Of a stretch of 20,182 nt of DNA, positions 7,343 through 14,784 are shown one piece after another. Every line of letters starts with the position of its first letter. Position 1 is the stretch's first letter. The notes under the pieces were generated by a model, which was not told the origin of the DNA, ran no database searches, and saw nothing but the letters and a program-made list of their open reading frames with translations. The stretch covers positions 1 to 20,182 of the forward strand of contig JAISLJ010000102.1 of NCBI GenBank assembly GCA_031290955.1, given 5' to 3'. The position numbers and the translations under genes were made by a program. Source of the DNA: Zoogloeaceae bacterium. GTDB taxonomy: Bacteria; Pseudomonadota; Gammaproteobacteria; Burkholderiales; Rhodocyclaceae.

Positions 7343-9229
7343 ATGTCTCCCGAACCCGTTCCTGTCCTGCATCGCGCCGGAGTTGATTTATCCGGCCTGA
7401 TGAGCGTGCTGGGCAAACACCTGTATTCAACGCCCACGGTCGCCATCCGCGAACTGGTGCAGAACGCCCACGATTCCATCATCCGGCGGCGGCTGGAAGC
7501 GTCGGGAGAAGAGGCCGGACGCATCGAAGTCTTCACCGAGCCAACGCGCAAGATTGTCCGCATTGTTGACAATGGCGCGGGGCTGACCGAGGCCGAAATC
7601 CACGAGTACCTTGCCACCGTGGGCGTGGGCTATACCCGCAAGCTGCGCCAGCAACAGGACAGCGGCGCGGCGGCAGGCGACGATACCGGCCTGATCGGCA
7701 TGTTCGGCCTGGGCTTTCTTTCCGCCTTCGTGCTTGCCCGGCGGGTGCGCGTGCGCACGACTTCCTGGCAAACGCCGGGGCTTGGCCACCAATATCTCTC
7801 CAGCCACGCCGAGCAATACAGCGTCCAGCCGATTCCGGCGCGCGCCATCGGCACAGAGGTGGAACTCCTCTTGCGCGACGAATTCACGCTGCTCGCCAAT
7901 GCCGCCCACCTGCGCGACATCCTTGGCCGCTATTGCGCCCTGCTGCGTGAACCCATCCACATCGACGGCAGCCCGCAGCCCATCAATCTGGAAGCGCCGC
8001 CCTGGCGCAACCATGCCGCCGTCGCCCAACTCCCGGCGCAGGCGCGGAAGACGCGGCTGGAATTCGCGGCGCGTTTCGAGAAAAGCTTTGCACCCATCGC
8101 CGTCATCGATCTCCCGCGCGCGCCGGATGGCGATTGCGACGCCGAGGGGCTGTTGTGGATACAGGATGGCGCCACCTACGGCACCAGCGACAACCGCAAC
8201 CTGTCGGTTTTCTTGCGCGGCATGCTGCTGGACGACGATGCTCGTGACTTGTTGCCGCCCTGGGCGGGATTCGTCGGCGGCGTCATCGAATCCAGCCGCC
8301 TGACGCCCACCGCCAGCCGCGAGGATTTGCAGCGCGACGCCCACTACCAGTCCGTGCAACACGCCTTGCGCGAAGCCCTGGTCGCCGGGCTGGGCGAGAT
8401 CGCCCGCCAAGAGCCTGAAGCCTGGCGGCGCATCCTGACGCGGCACAACGAGGCGCTGCTGGGCGCTTCCCTGTGCGACGAGCGCCTGTTTTCGCTCTTG
8501 ATGGACAAGCTCTCCATCCCCGGCACACAGGGCGAGTGCGCCCCCCGGATGCTGGCGCACAAGGGCGCCATCCACGTGATGCTGGAGCGCGACAACGATT
8601 TTGAAAGCATGCTGTTCCGCGCCCTGGGCGTGCCGCTCGCCTTTGGCCATCTCTACGCGGTGCTGCCCTTCCTGCGCCGCTATTGCGCGGCCACGGGCCT
8701 GCGCTTGGTCGAACTGGGCACGGAACACGGCAACCGGCAATTGTTTGCCCCGGCCACGCTGTCGGAAGCGGAGCAGGAAGATTTGGCGGCGCATCTGGCC
8801 GACGACGACGAATGTTTGATTCCGGCACGCTTCGAGCCAGTTGACCTGCCGTTGATCGTCGTGCCCGACCGCGACGCCCTGCTGAAACGTCGCCTGGAGG
8901 AGGACGCGCGGGACAAGCGCGTTTCCACCGCCGCCCTCTCCCTGGCCCGCCAGTTTGCCGCCGGGATTGACGCCCGCCACGCCGCCCGGCTTTACCTCAA
9001 CCTGGACAATCCCGCCATCGTCGCCCTGCGCGAGACGCGCCGACAAGGCGGCGACATCCGGCCTGCCGCGCAATTGCTGAAAGCCTTCAAGATTCTTGGC
9101 AATGCCCGCCAGCAGGAAACGGGCGCGGAAATCGGCAACGCCTTGCAGGCGCTCTCCGCCGCCGTCGCCCTGCTCGCGTCCGGGAACAAGGGGCCGGAGA
9201 CGATCACCGGGGAAAACGGGGAAAAATAA
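7343..9229 (+). CDS. Divergent HSP90-family ATPase (HtpG-like)
   Basis: A 628-residue GHKL-type chaperone ATPase. The N-terminal domain has E37, N41 and D44 in 'RELVQNAHD', D76 and the glycines of 'DNGAGLT', and the lid glycines 'GMFGLGFLSAF' (119-129), so ATP binding looks intact. The middle domain keeps the arginine of 'TASREDL' (R326), the equivalent of the catalytic arginine in HSP90. From about residue 350 on it is only weakly like HtpG. Overall it resembles the shorter, divergent 'HSP90 family protein' group known to me from actinobacteria more than housekeeping HtpG. The tail ends 'TITGENGEK', with no EEVD-type motif. Start is chosen because the N-terminus aligns with HSP90 strand 1 ('GVDLSGLM'); the ribosome site is weak. 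The TPR-like partner follows after 43 bases. Confidence 0.88.
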   Translation: MSPEPVPVLHRAGVDLSGLMSVLGKHLYSTPTVAIRELVQNAHDSIIRRRLEASGEEAGRIEVFTEPTRKIVRIVDNGAGLTEAEIHEYLATVGVGYTRKLRQQQDSGAAAGDDTGLIGMFGLGFLSAFVLARRVRVRTTSWQTPGLGHQYLSSHAEQYSVQPIPARAIGTEVELLLRDEFTLLANAAHLRDILGRYCALLREPIHIDGSPQPINLEAPPWRNHAAVAQLPAQARKTRLEFAARFEKSFAPIAVIDLPRAPDGDCDAEGLLWIQDGATYGTSDNRNLSVFLRGMLLDDDARDLLPPWAGFVGGVIESSRLTPTASREDLQRDAHYQSVQHALREALVAGLGEIARQEPEAWRRILTRHNEALLGASLCDERLFSLLMDKLSIPGTQGECAPRMLAHKGAIHVMLERDNDFESMLFRALGVPLAFGHLYAVLPFLRRYCAATGLRLVELGTEHGNRQLFAPATLSEAEQEDLAAHLADDDECLIPARFEPVDLPLIVVPDRDALLKRRLEEDARDKRVSTAALSLARQFAAGIDARHAARLYLNLDNPAIVALRETRRQGGDIRPAAQLLKAFKILGNARQQETGAEIGNALQALSAAVALLASGNKGPETITGENGEK

Positions 9230-9272
9230 GCGGGCGCGGCCTGCATCCATGAACTTTTTGGGGAGTTGCGCA

Positions 9273-11564
9273 ATGGACACGTGGCAATGGTTTGACCGAT
9301 TCACCGACACGCTGGAAGAAGCCGGTCAGGGCGTCAGCGCGCGCTTGCTGTTCGAGTTCGTCGACGCGACGGCCAATTCCCGCCTCGAACAGGCCGAGGC
9401 CCTGCTGCCGGAAGTGCGCGCGCTCGCCAAAAGCCTGGACAACCCGTGGCTGGAAGTGTTTGTCGGCCATTGGGAAATGCGCCATCGCCTGGGCAACCAG
9501 TATGAGGGACAAAGCGCCCTGCATGACATGGTGGCGATTTTTGAACGCGCGCACCGGAGCGACGCCATTGATTGCCCGCAATCGGTTTGCGTCACGCAGG
9601 ATTTTGCCGAATGCCACAGCAACATCGACGCGCCCGGCTGGGCCGCCGAATGTCGCGCCGTGCTGGAAGAAACCCTGCAACGCATCGACCCGAGCTGGAG
9701 CTGTTTTGCCTGCCTTTCCGAAGAATATGCTTTCACCCTGTATGGCGAAGGCCAACACGCGGCAGCCCTGGACTGGATCGACGCGCAGGAAAACGCCTTG
9801 CGTCAGGCGGGGAAAGAATCCCCTGACGGGCTGGAACGGTGCCGTTGCTGGAACCTGGCGGCGCTGGGCCGCGCGGCGGAGGCCGAAGCAATCCTGGTCG
9901 CCCTGGTCGCGCGCGAGGACGAGGACGATCCCGGGAGGGAGCGACGTTTGCTGCACGCCTACATCCTGGCTCTGCTGGGACGCGACGCCGAAGCCTGGGA
10001 GATGCTGCCCGCCTGGGACGACCTTGATCCCGTAAACAAAACCACCTGGATCGATGTCGCCGAAGCGCTCCTGCCCCGCGCCCCGGAGCGCAACACCTGG
10101 CAATTGGGCGCCTCCCTGCAAGCGGAACTGGATCATCTCGACCGCCACGGGGCCTATCGTCCGCTGGTCGATTACGCCCTTGTCTGCGCCCGTCTGGCGC
10201 TGGCGCGCGGCGCGGGATTCAGCGCCCGGCGCATTCTCGCCCTGGCCCGCAAGAACCAAAAGCGCCTGCGCGTCGATGCCGGGGCCGCCGCGCAACTGGA
10301 GGCGCTGGAACGCGCCATCGAAGCATGCCCCTCTCCTGCGCCGCCGGTCGCCGCCGAGGTGCTTGTCGCCCATCTGGAAACACGGGAAGAACGCAACCCG
10401 GAGCGCGAGGCCGAATGGCTCCTCGCCGCCCAGTCGCAATTGCCCGACGACATGTCCCTGGCGCAGGCCGCCGCCGCCGCCCTGCGGGCCTGTGGCGCGC
10501 GCAGCGAGGCGGAAGACCTGCTCTGGTGCTTTGTCGAAGCGCATCCCCGGATCGGCGAGACGCTGCCCGACGCGGTCTTGACGGAATTGGTCGACGCATG
10601 CCTGGAACATCGCCAGGGCGAACGCCTGGAAAGCCTGGCGCGCCTGTACGATGCCATCGAGCCGCCTTTTGCCCTGTGGTGCCGCGCGCGCTGGGCAAAC
10701 GCGCAGGAAAACTGGGCGGATGTCGTCGATTTCGCCGAACGCGGGCTGGCGTTCTCCCCGGATCGGGAAAGCCTGCTTCGCCTGCTGGCGGGCGCGCTCA
10801 CCCGCCAGAAACGCTTTGCCGAAGCCGCCGCAGTCTGGTTGCAGCTTGCCAACCGGCAGGAAGGCCCCTGCGACGAACTCTGGGATCACATGAGTTGCGC
10901 CGCCGCCGCAGGCGATTGGGCAGCGGCGCGGCAGGGCGCGGCGCGGCAGGGCATCTCCCTTGCGCCCGGCGAAGGGCCGTTTGCGGAAGATTGGGGATGG
11001 ATCATCCTCCGTTTCGAAGAAAACGGCGAACCCGTCGACTACTACGCCCAGCGCACCGGCCCCGTGACCGCGCGCATCCTGGAAAACGCCTATCCGCGCC
11101 ATCTCCAGCATGTGCGGGACGAAATCGTCTTCGATGCCGCGCCCCTGTACGAACCGCCCGAAGACGAGGAAGAACGCAAGGCGTTCATCGCCACCTTCCG
11201 CGCCCTGCACATCCTGGCTTTTGGCGGATACGGCCCCAGTTGGCAGGTCGAAGGCGCGCATCCGGGCCGGGAGGCGGTCGAGGCGCTGGACGAGGCGCTC
11301 GAAGGCGCGGGACATCAGGTCTGGTTCATCAACACACAATACACACTGAAGGACAGCGCCGCGCAAGTCGAAGCCGAAGCCGAGCGGCCCGGCCTGCTGT
11401 TCAGCGTCGCCTCGCCGCAAGGCGTCCCGCCCCTGGAACTGCATACCCTCCTGGAAACCCTCACCCGCGATTGGCCCGAGGGCCTGTGCTGGCTTGACCT
11501 GGCCCGGCAGTGCGGCGCACAGACCAACAGGCACAGGGCCATCATGGAACGCTTCGACCTGTAG
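9273..11564 (+). CDS. TPR-like helical-repeat protein paired with the HSP90-like ATPase
   Basis: A 763-residue, presumably cytoplasmic protein. Residues 1 to about 560 are a string of amphipathic helices rich in Ala/Leu/Glu with TPR-like spacing, for example 'GQHAAALDWIDAQENALRQ', 'LGRAAEAEAILVALV' and 'QKRFAEAAAVWLQLA'. Residues about 570-763 are a distinct acidic domain ('EDWGWIILRFEENGEPVDYY', 'HILAFGGYGPSWQVEG', 'WPEGLCWLDLARQCG') that I do not recognise. I chose ATG 9273, preceded by GGGGAG at the right distance, over an in-frame ATG at 9249. The tight spacing behind the HSP90-like gene suggests one transcript. TPR proteins are classic HSP90 co-chaperones in eukaryotes, so a co-chaperone or client-adaptor role is a natural inference, but unproven. 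Confidence 0.82.
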   Translation: MDTWQWFDRFTDTLEEAGQGVSARLLFEFVDATANSRLEQAEALLPEVRALAKSLDNPWLEVFVGHWEMRHRLGNQYEGQSALHDMVAIFERAHRSDAIDCPQSVCVTQDFAECHSNIDAPGWAAECRAVLEETLQRIDPSWSCFACLSEEYAFTLYGEGQHAAALDWIDAQENALRQAGKESPDGLERCRCWNLAALGRAAEAEAILVALVAREDEDDPGRERRLLHAYILALLGRDAEAWEMLPAWDDLDPVNKTTWIDVAEALLPRAPERNTWQLGASLQAELDHLDRHGAYRPLVDYALVCARLALARGAGFSARRILALARKNQKRLRVDAGAAAQLEALERAIEACPSPAPPVAAEVLVAHLETREERNPEREAEWLLAAQSQLPDDMSLAQAAAAALRACGARSEAEDLLWCFVEAHPRIGETLPDAVLTELVDACLEHRQGERLESLARLYDAIEPPFALWCRARWANAQENWADVVDFAERGLAFSPDRESLLRLLAGALTRQKRFAEAAAVWLQLANRQEGPCDELWDHMSCAAAAGDWAAARQGAARQGISLAPGEGPFAEDWGWIILRFEENGEPVDYYAQRTGPVTARILENAYPRHLQHVRDEIVFDAAPLYEPPEDEEERKAFIATFRALHILAFGGYGPSWQVEGAHPGREAVEALDEALEGAGHQVWFINTQYTLKDSAAQVEAEAERPGLLFSVASPQGVPPLELHTLLETLTRDWPEGLCWLDLARQCGAQTNRHRAIMERFDL

Positions 11565-11585
11565 CCCCGTTGCCGCCACAGCGCC

Positions 11586-11628
11586 ATCCGCAGGATCTGC
11601 CATCCGCAGGATTCGCTATCCGCAGGAT
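11586..11628. repeat. Three identical 11-base repeats at a 16-base period
   Basis: ATCCGCAGGAT occurs at 11586-11596, 11602-11612 and 11618-11628, with 5-base spacers that differ. Each copy is itself a partial palindrome (ATCC-GCA-GGAT). The array begins 21 bases after the TPR-gene stop and is followed by CGTTTTT. It may be an iteron-like protein binding site for the downstream FHA promoter, about 80 bases away. Alternatively it may be a multi-hairpin 3' end of the HSP90-TPR transcript. Confidence 0.6.
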
Positions 11629-11706
11629 CGTTTTTGCAAGAACCCATCGCAAACGACAGCTTCGCATGGCCCGCTCATGAATGGCGCAGCGGGGCGCGCT
11701 TGTTTC

Positions 11707-11715
11707 TGATATATT
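11707..11715 (+). promoter_or_regulatory. Extended -10 promoter for the FHA-dynamin operon
   Basis: TGATATATT gives TG plus one base plus TATATT (11710-11715), a strong extended -10 that does not need a -35 box; none is seen. The predicted start near 11722 leaves a leader of about 36 bases to the ATG at 11758. Confidence 0.5.
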
Positions 11716-11757
11716 TCGTTCAGGCGTCTCTCCACATTTCCGGCAGGACGCAGCACT

Positions 11758-12708
11758 ATGGCGACATTGATACTTTCCTTGGACGGTCTGGTACTGAAGG
11801 AATTCCATCTGGACAAGCCGCGCATCACGATCGGACGCAAGGCGCACAATGATATCCAGATCGAAAATCCGGCGATTTCCGGAGAACACGCCGTGATCAT
11901 CACACTCCTTTCCGATTCCTTCATTGAGGATCTGGACAGCACCAACGGCACGATGCTCAATGGTCGCGTCATCCGGAAGCAGGCGTTGAAGCACAATGAC
12001 GTGATCGAGATGGCCAAGTACCGGCTGAAATACCTCAACGATCCCAAGGACGCCGAATCGGGAGACGACGAGATGCTCTCATTCGAGCCTTCCGGCCAGA
12101 CCTATACGCTCAAGACCATGGCGACGCCGAACCTCTCCGCTTCCAGAACGCCCATCGTCTTGCCCCAGCCGGAAGCGCCCGCGCCAGACTTCCCGCCGAA
12201 TTCCTCCGAATCCCGGCAGAAATCGGAAATCGCCCAGCTTCTGGACACGGTCTCGACCATCCGCCCGCTGGAAATCGTGGACGGACCGCTCCTGCCGGAA
12301 TCGTCCGCAGGGTTGCCGTCCGCAGGACCGGAGGAGACGCTCCAGCAGACGCAGGATCTCGCCGCGCGCAGCACGATCTTCCGGAACATGGAGGCCTTCC
12401 GCGCTTCCCGCGTCATGGGGGAAATGCCCGTGGAGCCGCCCGGCGCGGTCATGCGCATCCTGAACGGCAACATGGCCGGACACGAACTGCCGCTCACCAA
12501 GGAAGAAACCACCTTCGGCAAGCCCGGCATCCAGGTGGTCAAGATCATCCAGCGGCCGCAGGGCTATTTCATTTCCCACATCGAGGGCGCGCCGTTGCTC
12601 ATCAACGGCATTCCGCTCAATCCGCGCAATACGCGCAACCGTCCTTTGAAGGAGCGCGAGGAAGTCATGATCATGGGCGTCAAGATGGCGCTGGTCATCA
12701 AGTCCTGA
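11758..12708 (+). CDS. FHA-domain protein with a second, degenerate FHA-like domain
   Basis: The 316-residue protein starts with a canonical forkhead-associated domain (about 1-95), a phosphothreonine-peptide reader. Its conserved residues are G26-R27, S41 and H44 ('SGEHA') and 'STNGT' (61-65). A proline/serine-rich linker (about 110-230) follows. A C-terminal fold (about 235-316, 'MRILNGNMAGHELPL', 'FGKPGIQVVKI', 'PLLINGIPL', 'LKEREEVMIMG') has the FHA layout but lacks the G-R and S-x-x-H residues, so it may not bind phosphate. No Ser/Thr kinase or phosphatase is in the window. AGGA precedes the ATG by nine bases. It is the first gene of a plus-strand group with the dynamin, zinc-ribbon and possibly later genes. 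Confidence 0.9.
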   Translation: MATLILSLDGLVLKEFHLDKPRITIGRKAHNDIQIENPAISGEHAVIITLLSDSFIEDLDSTNGTMLNGRVIRKQALKHNDVIEMAKYRLKYLNDPKDAESGDDEMLSFEPSGQTYTLKTMATPNLSASRTPIVLPQPEAPAPDFPPNSSESRQKSEIAQLLDTVSTIRPLEIVDGPLLPESSAGLPSAGPEETLQQTQDLAARSTIFRNMEAFRASRVMGEMPVEPPGAVMRILNGNMAGHELPLTKEETTFGKPGIQVVKIIQRPQGYFISHIEGAPLLINGIPLNPRNTRNRPLKEREEVMIMGVKMALVIKS

Positions 12709-12790
12709 AAACGGGGGCAGCCGGGATGAGCCTGCGGCCGCGCCCTGTGCAGATGCACCCTTTTCCCCATCCCATTTCAAGGAGCATCCC

Positions 12791-14755
12791 ATGTCCCTTG
12801 CCCGACAAGTCTTTGCCTACAGCCAGTGGCGCGGTCAAATCTGCGAGGCGCTTGAAGCCTTCGGCGGCTGGCTGCGCACCCAGGAACTCGATGACGCGCT
12901 CTCCGGCGCGCGCCTGACCGGTCTCCTTGAACGGCTGAAGGAAGACCGGCTCTACGTGGCCTTCGTCGCCGAATTCTCGCGCGGCAAATCGGAACTCATC
13001 AACAGCATCCTGTTCGCGGGCTACGGCGAGCGCATCCTGCCCTCCGCTGCGGGACGCACCACGATGTGCCCGACCGAACTGCTCCACGATCCCCGCAAAC
13101 CGCCCGGCCTGGAACTCCTGCCCATCCAGACCCGGCGCGAGCCGGTCAGCCTCACGGAATACCGGCGGCGGCCCGGCGAATGGTTCCGGCTGCCGCTCGC
13201 CATCGAATCCGCGCACGAGGTGAAGAAAGCCCTGCGCCGGGTCAGCGAAGTCCTGCGCGTGTCGGCCAAGGAAGCCGAGGCGCTCGGCTTTCCGGTGGGC
13301 GAGCGGGATTCCGCCCTCCTGCCGGACGAAACCGGCCAGGTGGAGATTCCCCGCTGGCGGCACGCCATCGTCAATTTCCCGCATCCGCTCCTGAAAGAGG
13401 GGCTCGCCATCCTGGATACGCCCGGCCTGAACGCCATCGGCGTGGAACCGGGCCTCACGCTCTCCCTCCTGCCCAAGGCGCACGTGACCCTCCTCGTCCT
13501 CGCGGCGGATACGGGCGTGACCCGCTCCGACCTTTCCATCTGGCGGCAGTGCATCGCGTCTGCGCACCGGCACGAGCGGCTGGTGGCCCTGAACAAGATC
13601 GACAGCCTGTGGGACGACCTGCGCAGCGCGAAGGAAATCGAGGCGGAAATCGCAAAGCAGGCGCGGGTTTCGGCCCGCATCCTCGATGTGCGGGAAGACC
13701 GGGTCTTCCCCGTTTCCGCACAGAAAGGACTGGCGGCCAAGATCGCCCGCAACCGCGAATTGCTCGTCAAAAGCCGTCTCCCCGCCCTGGAGCAGGCGAT
13801 TTCCCATCGCCTCGTGCCGGTGCGCCAGGAAATCGTGCGCGACGGCTGCCAACAGGAATTCACCGATCTCGTCGGCACATTGCGCGACACGCTGGAATCC
13901 CGCCATGCCAGCCTGGGCGAGCAGTTGTGTGAACTCGATGGACTGCACGGCAAGAACCGCAACATGATGCAGTTTTTGATGCAAAAGGCGCGTCAGGAAA
14001 AGGAGGATTTTGAAGTCAGTCTGCAATGCTACTGGAATGCGCGCAACAACTTCACCCGGCTGCAAACCCGCCTTGCCAACCACTTGGGCGCGCGGGGGCT
14101 GGAAGACCTTTCCGCCGAGATTCGGGAACGCATGGAAAACGCGAAATTCTCGGCGCAGCTCTCGGAGGCAATGCGTGCCTTCTTCGCCCAAACCCGCGAC
14201 AAGCTGAGCCAGGCCGACGCAGAAATCCAGGAAATCCAGAGCCAGGCGGAAATCCTCTACAATCGCTTCATCATGGAATACGGCGTTCGCCTCCCCCGCC
14301 CCCGTCCTTTCTCCTTCCTCTCCTGCGAGAGGGCGCTTGCGGAACTGGAGGCATGGTGCGAAACGCACATCGACAACCTCGCCAATTTCTTTACCCGGGA
14401 AGCGCGCTTCATCCGTCAGCGTTTCTTCATGGAAATTGTCCGGCAGACGTCCGACATTTTCCGGCACGCGCGCGACACATCGGAAAAATGGCGGAAGACC
14501 ATCATGGCGCCGGTGGAAACCCATGTGCGCGAACACCGCAAGCACCTGAAGCACCGGCTGGAGAACATCCGGCGCATCCTGAAGGCCGGTTCTTCCCTGA
14601 GCGAGCATGCCGCAGAACTGAAGGAACGCAGGGAGGCCATCACGCAGCAGCTGAAGACGCTGGAAACCTTCCAGCACAAGATGGAACGCCGCCTTGAAAA
14701 ACTGCCGGGACAAGAAGCGGGGCCAGAATCCAAAAGCGCGGTTGTGGTAGCATAG
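12791..14755 (+). CDS. Dynamin-like large GTPase
   Basis: The 654-residue product carries bacterial dynamin-family GTPase motifs. The P-loop is A60-EFSRGKS67 (first glycine replaced by alanine), switch threonine T90/T91 ('GRTTMCPTEL'), D209-TPG in 'ILDTPGLNAIG', and N268-KID271 ('ALNKID'). An insertion of about 80 residues separates the switch and DTPG. The remainder (about 300-640) is long amphipathic/coiled helix with repeated Lys/Glu/Gln-rich segments, as in dynamin stalks. No transmembrane helix is evident, so membrane contact would be peripheral. Relatives tubulate, fuse or reseal membranes, some under antibiotic or phage stress. AAGGAG at 12779-12784 supports the ATG at 12791, 82 bases after the FHA gene. 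The FHA neighbour suggests phosphorylation-dependent recruitment, which is inference. Confidence 0.9.
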   Translation: MSLARQVFAYSQWRGQICEALEAFGGWLRTQELDDALSGARLTGLLERLKEDRLYVAFVAEFSRGKSELINSILFAGYGERILPSAAGRTTMCPTELLHDPRKPPGLELLPIQTRREPVSLTEYRRRPGEWFRLPLAIESAHEVKKALRRVSEVLRVSAKEAEALGFPVGERDSALLPDETGQVEIPRWRHAIVNFPHPLLKEGLAILDTPGLNAIGVEPGLTLSLLPKAHVTLLVLAADTGVTRSDLSIWRQCIASAHRHERLVALNKIDSLWDDLRSAKEIEAEIAKQARVSARILDVREDRVFPVSAQKGLAAKIARNRELLVKSRLPALEQAISHRLVPVRQEIVRDGCQQEFTDLVGTLRDTLESRHASLGEQLCELDGLHGKNRNMMQFLMQKARQEKEDFEVSLQCYWNARNNFTRLQTRLANHLGARGLEDLSAEIRERMENAKFSAQLSEAMRAFFAQTRDKLSQADAEIQEIQSQAEILYNRFIMEYGVRLPRPRPFSFLSCERALAELEAWCETHIDNLANFFTREARFIRQRFFMEIVRQTSDIFRHARDTSEKWRKTIMAPVETHVREHRKHLKHRLENIRRILKAGSSLSEHAAELKERREAITQQLKTLETFQHKMERRLEKLPGQEAGPESKSAVVVA

Positions 14756-14784
14756 CCGAGGATTTCATCTTCGGTGCGCGATCC

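Noticed and set aside
9204..11603. About 800-codon open frame antisense to the TPR-like gene
   Set aside because: A by-product of high GC and strong codon bias in the real gene; it also runs past both gene ends without a start signal or recognisable motif.
11586..11628. CRISPR-like array
   Set aside because: Repeats are 11 bases with 5-base spacers, far too short, and no cas gene is present.
12303..12326. GTCCGCAGG twice at 15-base spacing inside the FHA gene, similar to the 11586 array
   Set aside because: It lies in coding sequence as two in-frame similar codon groups of a Pro/Ser-rich linker; the likeness is probably chance.
12750..12775. GTGC-AGAT-GCAC followed by a short T run as a terminator between FHA and dynamin genes
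   Set aside because: Only a 4-bp stem and four Ts; too weak to call.
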